NCBI RefSeq assembly: GCF_001949145.1
Contig: NW_019091383.1
Span: 1,858,684-1,876,188 of the forward strand
Length of the DNA: 17,505 nucleotides
Reading direction: 5' to 3'
Source of the DNA: Acanthaster planci
Taxonomy: Eukaryota > Echinodermata > Asteroidea > Valvatida > Acanthasteridae
Every line of letters begins with the position of its first letter. The first letter of the stretch is position 1. The notes under the pieces are model-generated. The model saw only the letters and a list, made by a program, of their open reading frames with translations, did no database searches and was not told the DNA's origin. Both the position numbers and the translations under genes were made by a program. This document shows, piece by piece, positions 1 to 9,491 of the stretch.

Positions 1-660
1 CCCCCCCCCGGCCATGTGCTTTTACCATTCTACTTAAATATTCTACTCCTTGTGCGTCATTGTTCGTCAGACGAACAATGACGTCATTATATGGCGCCTT
101 AATTTACTGTATCTTCATTTACACTTAACTTGCACGCTTCATACATCCGAACCACTTTGGGCCGTTAATCTTGCGACTCGAATTTGTACAAGGCCGAGTG
201 TACTACCCAAACCTACGCTGCCACGAACTCTTGCGTAATTTCAGGCTAGGATCAGAACTTGCCGCAGTAAGTTCCATGAAAGCTAAATATTCAACAGTCC
301 ACTCGTGAATATTTACAACTAGTCACAGCCGTAGCACACATACATGATTGGACACGTTCTGAATAGGCGCTCTCTACTGTATGCCCTAAATGAATTCTGA
401 TTGGTTACCGATCGCCAACGGTTGACACATTTGGCCTGCGGTATACATTGACGTACTAGTCCCATTGAACAACCGAGCCATTGTTTTATCCTACCATGTC
501 TACTCATGTCAAACACAAGGCAGATCACTGGAATAAAATCCTTAAAATAGGGGAGCCCAACTTAAATCATTTTGACATCCATTTGAAATCCACAAGAGTT
601 TCTGCTTCACCCATACATGTTACTCTCAGAGTGAAAGAAAATCGGTATTGAACATATAGA
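1..660. other. No feature recognised
   Basis: Unremarkable AT-moderate sequence beginning with a run of nine C. The open frames are short and lack coding signature. Confidence 0.5.
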
Positions 661-664
661 GGGG

Positions 665-737
665 CTTGTGGGGTACCAGAACAATGGGAAGTACCCCATA
701 GGGTACTTGTGGGGTACTAAGACGGTACCCCACAAGG
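665..737. repeat. Inverted repeat with GTACCCC motif cluster
   Basis: CTTGTGGGGTACC at 665-677 is matched exactly by its reverse complement GGTACCCCACAAG at 724-736. Between the arms are a second direct copy (CTTGTGGGGTAC, 706-717) and a small palindrome, GTACCC...GGGTAC, at 691-706. A further inverted copy, TACCCCACAAG, lies at 937-947. Confidence 0.7.
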
Positions 738-974
738 ATTTCACGAAATAGATATTTCAAATTTATTCAAAAAGGAGGAATTTTTAAGTGCCATTCATCC
801 GTCGCAAAGTGAAGTATTTCAAATAAGGGACGTTAAGTTGAATTTCCAAAGTAGGAAAGTGAATCTGGTTCAAATGGGAGTGATTGGAAAATTTTGGCGT
901 GTTGTGTGGGAGTTTTGTACACGAGAACAAAGGAAATACCCCACAAGTACAGCTGTGCAGGCGTGGCATACATA

Positions 975-1050
975 GTGTGGACCTCTGCACAAAAGAAGTC
1001 CACATAATGTAGGGTGCGATGGTGTAGTGTGGACTCGCACACGTCCACAC
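975..1050. repeat. Two short hairpins built on GTGTGGAC
   Basis: GTGTGGAC at 975-982 pairs with GTCCACAT at 998-1005 (7 of 8). GTGTGGAC at 1027-1034 pairs perfectly with GTCCACAC at 1043-1050 around an 8-base loop. The unit is therefore partly duplicated with 52-base spacing. This may be the end of a small mobile element that also includes the 665-947 motifs. Confidence 0.55.
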
Positions 1051-1059
1051 AATGTTTCC

Positions 1060-2310
1060 CCCTCTCTGAAAAACAGTTTCAGAGACATTTTGGGGTCAAG
1101 GTTATCAAAAGTGGCAAAATGAAGAGGAACAGTCCAGGAAATCATCATAAAAAATCCAGCTCGAAGGAGGGTACTTAGAGAAAAAGGAGCATTATCCTCA
1201 AGTTTTTCTAATCACAGGAGAACAAAAGGAATGTCTACACTTTGTATGTAAAACAGGTAATTTTGTGTAAGGTTATGTTTACTCAATTGTGGCAATGCAA
1301 GTTGCGATTGCAAGTATGGTAGTGTAATAAGTACATATAGGCCTAGTTTAGTACACTCAGGTGTTACGTTTTGTCCTGTCAACACATGACAGCTCCTTAG
1401 TCGTCATATAATTAGACTCAATTGCTGTATGTTCCAAAAATGGGCTCCTCGAATGAAAGGATAATTTTGTGGGAGAAATATTGCTCTGTCTCTGGAAACT
1501 ATTCAATTAAAAATTCATTAACCTCAACAGTTCCAAATCTTCCAATTTCAATATGATTAGACATACAGCTTGGGGTTAATTTCATTTTATAGCATAAACT
1601 GCTTGGGTACAAATTCCTGTATTAGGATTACATTAAAAATTGACATATTCTAAGCTGACCAACTGAGAAAAATTGTCACAACATTTTTTATTTTAAACAC
1701 CCAAGAAAGATCTAAGCGGATTCTTCTAGCGTAGGAGCCATACTTTCAAAAACACTTGGTTAAAAAAAATTCCAACATGGCACTTTATGTTTAAAATGGG
1801 GTCAAAGGTCACAGACACATAACAAAGGTCATCTTGAATCTTCATTCACGACGATAAATTTCCACAACATCAGTGAAGAGAGCATGCTCGTTTGATTATT
1901 TTGATACCATATGTGCACATATATTCAATAGATTTTAAGTGAAACTGTCCATTTTTGTTGATCACTATCCTGACCACATGAAAGGGCGAATTGTGCCAAA
2001 AACTGGCGAGTATTTTTTATTCACTGACGTCTATAAGCACAGCAATTTTTATCAAAATCTGAAGACCTAACGTCTAAAACTTTGTTGATGTGACATGGAA
2101 TTACTCAAATCTGAAATGAACTTATATTTCGTTGCTACATTATTTTTACCTTCACGTTCCCAGAAAGAAACTTCGACTTCATTTTCAACTCAAGATGATC
2201 GACACATTTTTTAATTTATACAATAAGAAATCAATGATGGCCTACTTTCTCAGCTGTAAAATCGGAAATGGTTGTAATATCTTTCATCCCACCATTTAGA
2301 TCGTACGAGT
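1060..2310. other. AT-rich intergenic stretch, no gene seen
   Basis: Stop-dense on all frames. The DR1-like motif at 1799 is the only item noted. A GGGGTCAAGGTTA string near 1092 resembles a single extended nuclear-receptor half-site but is isolated. Confidence 0.5.
1799..1831 (+). promoter_or_regulatory. Nuclear-receptor DR1-like element
   Basis: GGGTCA-A-AGGTCA at 1799-1811 is a direct repeat with one-base spacing, the type bound by RXR, HNF4 and COUP-TF receptors. A third AGGTCA is at 1826-1831. No gene is seen nearby, so function is unproven. Confidence 0.25.
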
Positions 2311-2314
2311 ACCA

Positions 2315-2745
2315 GGCAGAAAAGCAGATGGTCACTTTTAGTGACCAGTATTCAAACAGCAGAAAAATGGAATTCACGGTTATCAAAACGTTTGCATTCA
2401 CTTTTCTGTTTACCCGAAAGAAAAAAAAACAGCTTTAGTAAAATCTGCTTTTCTGATATCCAAAAAGCAGAAAGGGAACGAACAGTTGTCAAAACGTTTT
2501 ATCCACTTTCCTGCTTGTTACAGGCAAAAACCAGATGGCCACTTTTCGGTCTCCAAAGAACAGAGGAAAAGTAAAATCTGCTTTTCTAATAGCGGAAAAG
2601 CAGAAAAGTAGAGAAATTCATCACAACAAACTGTTCATTCTACTTTTCAGGTAAAGGAAAAGTCGAAAATTGCATGTTAGAAAGACGTAAAACCCGCTTT
2701 TCTTATTCTAATAGCAGAAAAAGCAGACAGCCACTTTTCGTCCTG
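2315..2745. repeat. Degenerate repeat array with GAAAAGCAG / CTGCTTTTC palindromic units
   Basis: Related phrases recur in about 430 bases. CAGATGGTCACTTTT (2325), CAGATGGCCACTTTT (2532) and CAGACAGCCACTTTT (2724) mark repeats about 200 bases apart. AATCTGCTTTTCT followed by a reverse-complementary AAAAGCAGA occurs near 2442 and 2576, with a diverged version near 2692. TCAAAACGTTT occurs near 2384 and 2491. Each unit is itself an imperfect palindrome. The open frame at 2341-2574 is a by-product. Confidence 0.65.
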
Positions 2746-2749
2746 CATA

Positions 2750-3119
2750 CTGATAAATATAAACTGCTCAGAACAAGAGTATGGGTGTGTGTGGAAATAA
2801 GGAATTGACAAACAGAAAACCCGCACTACCAAAGAGGTACAACGAACACTAAATAACTTCTAGCTATTCCTTAAAATTTGAGGTGCCTGATACTGCAGTG
2901 TTTAAAGACATCATAAACAAACTCGTAGTGTCGATATGACTTTCCACATTAGTCTTACAGCTATAGAAGGAAAAATTACGTTGCACAACCAGGAAATGCG
3001 CAAAAATTGCGTCACATCTTGATTGCACTTTGATGATGTAACAACTTTGATTTGAAACTCAATCCGACCAAACTAAACGAAGAGATTCCTGTCAATCTTC
3101 TTGTTGACAAGAGATGACG
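2750..3119. other. No feature recognised
   Basis: AT-rich, stop-dense sequence between the degenerate array and the GC-rich island. Confidence 0.5.
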
Positions 3120-3330
3120 CGAAGATTGGAAGAGCTCATGCGGATGGACGTCCATTTACCACGAGGGAAGGAACGGGAGCTTCCTCCCCTGAGGGTTGAA
3201 GGCTAGGCCCGGTGGATGGGCGGCCGGTAGGATGTGTGGTTGCTATGGAGATCCTTCCGGAAGCAATAACCAACACTTAGGTCAAAGTGGGCAACGCGTT
3301 GCAGCCGACGTCAAAGTGTTAAAGTGCAGT
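3120..3330. promoter_or_regulatory. GC-rich, CpG-dense island with ETS-type palindrome
   Basis: This stretch is markedly richer in G, C and CpG than the AT-rich DNA on both sides. It contains CTTCCGGAAG at 3254-3263, a perfect ETS-type site, and GGTTGCTATGGAGAT just before it, which resembles half of an RFX X-box. No supported exon was found beside it. It could be a TATA-less promoter of a gene whose exons lie outside or are not recognisable. Confidence 0.3.
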
Positions 3331-3969
3331 TTTTCATGTACGTCCAATTCTGCACAAGATTTGTACATTCAGTTTAAACGTGTATAGATTTAGTTAAAGG
3401 GCCAAATTCCACGATGTTTTCATGTTGGATTTGGGTTAAGACCTGTTTAACAATTGCTTTCACATAAAAGAAGGTCATAGGACCAGGCCTGGCTCTATGC
3501 AGGTAATCGACAAACGCAGCTTGTGCATAAAATTGCTGACTTTTCACTCTAACCAGCAGTGTATTTAAAATGTCAAAATAGTTCACTCACCACTACAAGT
3601 CTGTTTCATCGGGTCATGGTCCATGTACGAAGCTGGCAGGCATACGTCTTTATAAGACAGTAGCAAATTAAAGACCTGATCAGAGTTGAGGACTTGAAAG
3701 CAGTTTTTTGTTTGCATAAAAAGTATGTTTAGTGATATGTGGCACTATCTAAATAATGGAACTATAGAGTTAACAAGGCAGCTGTCTATAAAAAGCGTTT
3801 TATACTGCGTGGGAAGTTTATTCCACAGTCTATATAAGAAAAACATTTTTAAATTTTACCCGTCATACCAAATGTTTGTCGTCTTTGTTCACAGAACCCA
3901 AACTAGAAGTAGTCAAATCAACAGAACAGCCTGTTTAAGTAGCCTATTATGTGATTAGTGGAATTGAAG
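3331..3969. other. No gene seen
   Basis: AT-rich with isolated TATAAAA strings (about 3787 and 3829). The short open frames on both strands look random. Confidence 0.5.
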
Positions 3970-4098
3970 CCATGGACGTCATAAAAAAGAAGAAAAAAGG
4001 ACTCGCAATGCCCTTAATCAGCAATGCATTTGGCGCCGGTGTCGTCAATTGGTACAAGAGCATTGCGAGTCCAGCATATCTTTTTATGACGTCCACGG
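3970..4098. mobile_element. Foldback (MITE-like) inverted-repeat element
   Basis: The outer arms CCATGGACGTCATAAAAAAGA (3970-3990) and TCTTTTTATGACGTCCACGG (4079-4098) are reverse complements with one mismatch and one extra A. After a short unmatched spacer the inner arms GGACTCGCAATGC (3999-4011) and GCATTGCGAGTCC (4060-4072) match perfectly. The loop of 48 bases has no open frame. No clear target-site duplication is visible, so a MITE is the best but not the only reading; a structured RNA is another. Confidence 0.6.
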
Positions 4099-5159
4099 TT
4101 TTGGCAGACTAAGCTTACGGGCGGGGTCAGTCATGAGACATGCGCAGTGAGCTGAGCGGGGCTAAAAAGCCCATCGTCTCCAGCGCTTGAAGTATGTACC
4201 GCGTCATTAATCACCCAAAGCTGTACGGTGAGATGAGTCAAATAATTCTATAAAAAATACCGACCTCGTTTTTGTGGGAACACCGACACATATTCAAGCA
4301 AGTCATGGACGAATAAGGAAGGAAGTACATATGTACCGCATTACTAGTTAAAAGCAAGCTGGAGTTAGGATGTATGTCCTGGTATTAAATACGAAAAAGA
4401 TGGCACAGACATGCCACATCAGTCTACGCCTATACGTCTATAAAAGCATACCAAAAATGTTTAACCTAACGCCACTATATCATATTTTCGAACTAAAGTC
4501 GTGCTTTGAAGTATTCCAAAATTAAGGAACCATTTTTTTTAACTGAAACTTTGACAGGCTCCCCTCGAATAGACTTTTTTCTTTCTGTCGTATACATGTG
4601 ATGTTAAAATAGGTCCCATTCAATTCGTCTTCGTCAAACTATATTTCAGATTTAAGAAGAATGATATGTTTGTTATACTCGATCAACCAATATATATTTA
4701 ACATGAATATTTTGATAGGTTAGGCAATTTTCATGGGATAAAACGTTTTTAATTCGTAGAATTCGTAGCTTACTAAAAAAAAACACAGAACAGCTTCATT
4801 TCTTTTGTAAAATCATTTCCAAAAAAATGAAATTAACATGGTTTCGTACTGGAAAGGAAAGGTAATGGAAAAAGCAAAGATTATGATTTTCATTCAGAAA
4901 ATGAGTGGTATTTCATTGAATCACCAAGTGTCAACTACCTTCAGGTTGAACAAACCCTGCGGATGCATGGCAAAACTGTGGCCTCGAAAGCTAGTCTAGT
5001 TTCGGAGAATATTCACCCAGGCCTGATGTGTTTTTTTCTATGACCCGCTATTGGTTTCCGCTGACACACTTTCCAACCCGGATCCCGAGGCTTCCTTCCG
5101 AGTATTATGAAAGTGTCAAACTTCACAGTGTACAGGTGATTGAATCTGCCATTGGCTAT
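4099..5159. other. AT-rich intergenic stretch, no gene seen
   Basis: The first 100 bases after the foldback element are GC-richer, with CATGCGCAGTG (NRF1-like) and the small palindrome GGGCT-AAAA-AGCCC at 4159-4172; these may belong to the same mobile element. The rest is stop-dense. Confidence 0.45.
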
Positions 5160-5300
5160 ACAGCCCATATTGGGAAGGGGCGTCGTCATGGGTGGGGGTC
5201 ATTCAAGCACCGCACCTACAAAGGCGGATCCACGCGGCGGGGCAACGGGGGTCATGCATGTCCCCTTAAAGAAAAGGACCATTTTTTTTTTAGAGAGAAA
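5160..5300. repeat. G-rich transposon-like debris
   Basis: Clustered G runs (GGGAAGGGGCG, GGGTGGGGGTC, GGCGGGGCAACGGGGGTC) are followed by a run of T. On the minus strand this includes GTGGATCCGCC, a phrase I associate with dispersed repeats of marine invertebrates; this is memory, not a search. The overlapping open frames have no recognisable product. Confidence 0.3.
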
Positions 5301-6420
5301 TGAAAGACATGCGATGGGAGGTATTCGCCTTCCTTCTGAAATCGTCAAAAAGGCCAGCATATGTGAATAAATAAATAAAACTTTGAAAGGCCAAAAAGGT
5401 TACACATAGAGAATCATCCAAACCCCAAAACAATCCCTCCTTGCTTTGGCTACGCCTTTGCCCCCCTCCAAGTATTGGTTTGTCTTCAAAAGCTGCAACG
5501 TGAGCTCCCTTGAATTTTACGTTTTATGCCACTCTTATTGCGGAGTCGGAGAGCGGATATCGGCTGGGATAAGTAGCACAAGTGGCCGACCCAAACTCGG
5601 GATAACAGACTAAAGTTTGTAGGCCAGTAAAGTAAATTGGCCTAAAATTGCCGGTATGCCCGGACCAAATCACGATAGACTGTCAATTCAGAGCATTTTG
5701 TGACACGTGGACTGGACGGTTGTCAAAGGAGGATGGAATCTACCAGCAGGACTGCCAGCTTGTATACTTTTATTAAAAGTATTGGACCAAACGGTTGCTC
5801 TATCTGCAATGGTGTGTAGGCATCAATTTTCAAAATGGCAAAGGGCCTCATGACTATTTTGAGGGGTGATTACCTCTGGAGAGAAAGATCTCCAAATGTC
5901 ATCGCTTCAAGCCACTGAAAAGTGAAAAGAGGATGAAAAATGAAGTGAGCTTTAATTTCTTACGAGTCTTGAGCAACTGAGAAACTTGTATTTTTTTCCT
6001 GATTTTTCGAAGCGGGGATATGTATCACTGCTTATTTACTGGTCTGCAACTCTAAACCTGTTGGGACGCCACTACCACGGGTGGCACAACACTCACGCGC
6101 GCAAGTTTGTTTACTTGTGGGGCAAATTCGGTCATCTTAAGAAATCAAAACCATGGCCTAAGTGTGTTAATGTACATAGCTCATTTGACAAACTGAACTG
6201 TGGAAGTGAGCACGCCAGAGGAGTGAGGCTTATTGCACGAAGCATAACAGATTCACAATGTTGCCGTCAATGGGGGCTCTTATGGAAAATGACAAATAGT
6301 TCAGGCGCGCTTCAATGGACGAACACAGAACAACACGATTTTTGTCCTGTAAGGTTCAGTAATGCATGCTCGTGCGATCATTTATGTGGATTGGACGGAA
6401 ACGCATTGAATTAAGGTAAT
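5301..6420. other. No supported gene
   Basis: The longest frame (plus strand, up to the TAA at about 6414) has no ATG until late, no recognisable domain and no codon bias. Confidence 0.45.
5764..5782. repeat. Small perfect hairpin
   Basis: ATACTTTT and AAAAGTAT flank the three bases ATT. AT-rich and short, probably incidental. Confidence 0.35.
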
Positions 6421-6424
6421 TTCT

Positions 6425-6499
6425 GGGGGGGGGGTCAACTAGGGGTTAAACACATTTTTGAAAGAGGTAAATTTTCTGACGGGGGCACTTTAAGTGCCC
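6425..6499. repeat. Poly-G run and GGGCACTT palindrome
   Basis: A run of ten G at 6425-6434 is followed by the perfect palindrome GGGCACTT-T-AAGTGCCC at 6483-6499. The pattern resembles decayed transposon ends found elsewhere in the window, but no element could be identified. Confidence 0.35.
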
Positions 6500-7393
6500 A
6501 TATTTCTTTTAAAGAGGACACTAAGAGCAAATGAAATTTGGCTTGTATGCATAGATGTGTACATTTCTGTGTATTTCAAAATTTAAAGGAGGATACCCAG
6601 GGTAGAAATTTCCGCTGGGAGGAGACACGTGCCAACTGCTCCCCCCCCCTCCCATACGTCGGTGGTATGAGACCTGCTGTGGTTCAGCCGAATGAAAAAT
6701 CTTCAATCTTGCAAGCGCACAAAACCTAGAAAACGTGCACACATGGTTATACTCATCATGCCGGTACGGTACGCGGCAAGAAGTGATGTCTAATATTTCA
6801 TAAATTGCCACAAAACAGACTCGAAACACAACTATACAGAGAGTGAATAGCAGAAGAAATACGCCTTTAAACTGAGACAAATCGGGTTTATCCTAACTAT
6901 AAGTCGTTAATATTGTTTCGATAATTTTGAACATAGGCGTAATCAACCCGGGGAAGAGTTATATATATCCTCCACTTTCTGAAGTGGGGGGATGGGCTAT
7001 TGGGTCATCCCGTCACCTTTTGCTGGGAGAAAAAAACTTAATTTTAAAGTGGATTTTTAAGAATTTTTCAAACTTCTAACGACTAAAATAGATTCAGCAT
7101 CACCCAAAAAGGGAGAAAACAATTTTATAAGCCATAAAGATGCCTTTCTGAATACATATTACAGATGTACATCAATGTCATGAACATCGACCTCTACGTA
7201 GAGTCATAAATTATGGTGTCACCCCTCCTCAAACTTTCATGGCCGGGCAAGTCATCCCCCAACTTTCTCCATCCCCCATCCCTCAATTTCCAGCAAACAT
7301 TTACGTCACTGATTTTGAAACAGTTCTGATGACTCTAACTGAATCGGAGCCTTTGAACTAAAGTGTAAATTGCATTGGGTTCGGCCCATAGCC
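6500..7393. other. No supported gene
   Basis: Contains C-rich and pyrimidine-rich patches (about 6640-6652 and 7220-7285). The minus-strand frame at 6521-6880 lacks domain or codon evidence. Confidence 0.45.
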
Positions 7394-7503
7394 AGAGCGA
7401 CATCTGAAACCAAATCGCTCTTTGTCGTTCCGAGCGCCTTCAAGTGTCTATCTTATGCCTACTAGCACGCCTGGTCGCTCCTAATTGTTTCAGACGTCGC
7501 ACT
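7394..7503. repeat. Imperfect inverted repeat with AGCGACATCTGAAAC arms
   Basis: AGAGCGACATCTGAAAC at 7394-7410 is nearly the reverse complement of GTTTCAGACGTCGCACT at 7487-7503. A related piece (GCGACATTGGAACGCCTGTCTGAAAC, 7545-7570) lies shortly downstream. This suggests a decayed palindromic mobile element. Confidence 0.45.
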
Positions 7504-7570
7504 CTTGCCGTACTTAATTCAAATTTTCTTTTAATTTGGCTCGGCGCGACATTGGAACGCCTGTCTGAAA

Positions 7571-8082
7571 CACGTGTTAATATTTCTATCTCTACTCAAG
7601 GCAGGATTAACCAGTAACTATGGCTAGAGCCTGTTAGAAAAAATTCGGTGCTACAAAACATAAGTTAAGGGTCAACAAATATACCACATATTTTGTTCCA
7701 AGTTTTAGCGCACTCTCCTTGAATTTTCGAATTTTGGGAAATCTTCAGACGAAAGCTTATAATACACAGCTTCGAATCAACATGAAATGCAAACCTCCAG
7801 CACGCACGTACCAGTGCGATGAAACTGGTGCTGGTACCTTGGGCAGAGTGTGTTCCACGGAGCACTGGCGCCTATATAGGGCTATAGAATTAATCGGGCC
7901 TAGACTATGCTTTTACAGTACACTTTAAAAGGAAACCGTGTAAACCTGAAAAAGTTCTACTGGGAAATGCCACATTCTAAAATGGAGGTCAATAGAGGAA
8001 AACAGAGTTTTAAGTGTCTGACATTGTATCGGTATTCATTTGCCAACAGCACTCGGAATGTTCTTTCCCCACCAATTCAATA
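7571..8082. other. Downstream flank of the secreted protein gene
   Basis: This holds the 3' UTR and flank of the minus-strand gene. No AATAAA on the minus strand was found in this interval; the nearest ATTAAA on that strand is near 7530, so the poly(A) site is not fixed. Confidence 0.4.
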
Positions 8083-8478
8083 TTAAATACTGCCCTCGTT
8101 AGGGTCCTCCTCAAGTATCATTCCCCGACAGGCTCTCTCCAAGGTCTGGATCTGTTGGGTGATGTTGCGCAAGGTGCCAGACACAAACGTCTGGATGTTG
8201 CCGTGCCCTTGTTTCCGACGCTTGAGCCGGTTGAACTCCCGCAGCAGCCGAAGATCGCTCAGGGTGTCCGACAAGGCGGTCCCGAAGTGTTCGTTGGAGA
8301 GGGTCATGATCTCCCCCTCCCCAGCTCGCAGATTCTCCAGGACGATCTGCAGCCTGGAGCCAGCCACGTCCGTGCAGGAATAATAGCGTTTAGCCGGCGA
8401 GAAGGCTCTCACCGGCAATGACGTCATTGATGAGGTCGCCAACGCCAGACCCAAGAAAAGGCAAAAGGATAGATCCAT
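8083..8478 (-). CDS. Small secreted protein with signal peptide and two cysteines, 131 aa, family not recognised
   Basis: I do not recognise the family. Seen: residues 1 to about 25 form a signal peptide (MDLSFCLFLGLALATSS, then VRA as a possible cleavage site), so the product probably enters the secretory pathway. The mature part of about 106 residues has only two cysteines, C35 and C117, placed to close the chain end to end. It shows hydrophobic repeats consistent with helices at about 36-52, 64-89 and 94-120, a basic KRRK at 86-89, KR at 30-31 and an N-glycosylation sequon NIT at 105-107. Third positions are heavily G/C-rich (many CTG, ATC, GAG, GGC, ACC codons), which strongly supports real coding on this strand. 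The start is fixed by a polypyrimidine tract and CAG acceptor ending at 8483, only four bases upstream of the ATG; stop TAA is at 8085-8083. A helical-bundle cytokine or growth-factor-like fold would fit the layout, but that is inference. The frame happens to stay open upstream to 8880, through the presumed intron; that extension lacks coding character. Confidence 0.82.
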   Translation of the reverse strand: MDLSFCLFLGLALATSSMTSLPVRAFSPAKRYYSCTDVAGSRLQIVLENLRAGEGEIMTLSNEHFGTALSDTLSDLRLLREFNRLKRRKQGHGNIQTFVSGTLRNITQQIQTLERACRGMILEEDPNEGSI

Positions 8479-8482
8479 ACTT

Positions 8483-8669
8483 CTGAAAAGAAAAAAAAAA
8501 CAGCAGGCAGGAAGTGTAAAGTGTGTTTCATCGACATCTCCTTTGCCTACTTTTCTGACACAACGATAATTTATTAAAGGAAATCGCTGACATAAACATG
8601 CTGAAAATACATGTACATGAAATTCTAATCTGGATATAGTGACGGTAAAAGCAGTCACCGTACACTTAC
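8483..8669 (-). other. Probable 5' leader intron of the 131-aa secreted protein gene
   Basis: On the minus strand a donor GTAAGTG begins at 8669 and a textbook acceptor (a run of T and C ending TTTTCAG) finishes at 8483. The intron would be 187 nt with GT...AG ends. It places a noncoding exon ending at 8670 in front of the coding exon, whose 5' untranslated part is just AAGT before the ATG. The acceptor is strong evidence; the choice of this donor is an inference, since another lies at about 8715 (GTAGGT). Confidence 0.5.
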
Positions 8670-8734
8670 AGGAACAGGGGTGCTTTCCAACAGCGAAAAC
8701 ATTGCCAGACCTACCGTAAACGTACATTTTGGCT
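8670..8734 (-). other. Candidate 5' exon upstream of the secreted protein gene (65 nt)
   Basis: Bounded upstream by a good acceptor (CTTTTCTGTTTAG ending at 8735) and downstream by GTAAGTG at 8669. In the phase leading into the signal-peptide frame of the next exon it contains a stop (TAG), so it would be untranslated for that product. Only junction motifs support it. Confidence 0.3.
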
Positions 8735-9244
8735 CTAAACAGAAAAGCTTGTACAGTGCTTGGGGCTGTTACTGTTGGCACCCCAATAATGATAAACCCA
8801 TATGAGACTCCATGCAACCTGTGAAACTGTAATTGCTCAAACTCTAAGAATAATGCGTTTTGGCCTATACTTGCATTCAAATTACATTGAAGAACATATA
8901 CAAATAATCATTCCATTAGCAGGAAGAGCACTTGCAAGAGATGTTGACAATGTAGAGCTCTAGTTTGCATTAAAATATTACACATTCTATACCTTAGTGT
9001 GCTTTCTAAGAAATTGGTTATGGCCAATAATTGGTTTATAATTCCATGTAGATGTCGAGATTTAGCAGCTTTATCCTGGCTCCGAAGAATGCTTTGGTGT
9101 CACGTAGGCCTATAAGGCACTCAGCCCAGCCAGTTAAGGGGATATCTCGAAAAAATATTGCAAAAGTGCCAAACACAGCTTTTTACAACAGTTTATACTT
9201 AGAGGTCGTTCACTGGCCGTGTGTAGAGGAATCCCCCAACTTAC
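8735..9244. other. Presumed intronic or upstream flank, no gene seen
   Basis: Located between candidate leader exons of the minus-strand gene. The open frame starting at ATG 9052 on the plus strand shows no coding character. Confidence 0.35.
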
Positions 9245-9281
9245 TTTGCTCAAGAAGCTGTATAGTACCGGAAATTTTCAC
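9245..9281 (-). other. Candidate 37-nt micro-exon, minus strand
   Basis: A segment flanked by CTACTATTTCAG upstream and GTAAGT downstream. In the phase delivered by the candidate exon at 9492-9590 it reads VKISGTIQLLEQ with one base left over. Short exons of this kind arise easily by chance, so this rests on junction motifs and phase alone. Confidence 0.2.
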
Positions 9282-9491
9282 CTGAAATAGTAGCACACCT
9301 TTCATGAATATGCAAATTCTCGACATAAAATCTCAAGAAGCCTCAATCACCGTCGTGGGTGAATAAATAAAAACCGAAAATATGGATGAGTTAGACACAA
9401 GACGCATTTGAGAATATCAGTTTTAAAAAACAAATCGCCAGGATCTTCACCATTGGACAGAACTAACTTGAAACTCACTGACAACACTTAC

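Noticed and set aside
5028-5370. Two overlapping plus-strand frames of 91 and 76 codons
   Set aside because: They run through G-rich repeat-like debris and show no recognisable product.
5986-6414. 142-codon plus-strand frame
   Set aside because: Opens at TTG, has no nearby ATG, no codon bias and no recognisable domain despite its length.
6521-6880. 119-codon minus-strand frame with a hydrophobic start
   Set aside because: The N-terminal hydrophobic run looks signal-like, but it comes from T-rich DNA, and the rest has no coding bias or domain.
8014-8421. Plus-strand open frame of 135 codons opposite the secreted-protein exon
   Set aside because: It is antisense to a frame with strong third-position G/C bias, opens at a non-ATG codon and has no signal peptide or domain.
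8479-8880. Upstream in-frame extension of the secreted protein to 265 residues
   Set aside because: The extension crosses a strong acceptor and pyrimidine tract, opens at a non-ATG codon and lacks the codon bias of the part after 8478.
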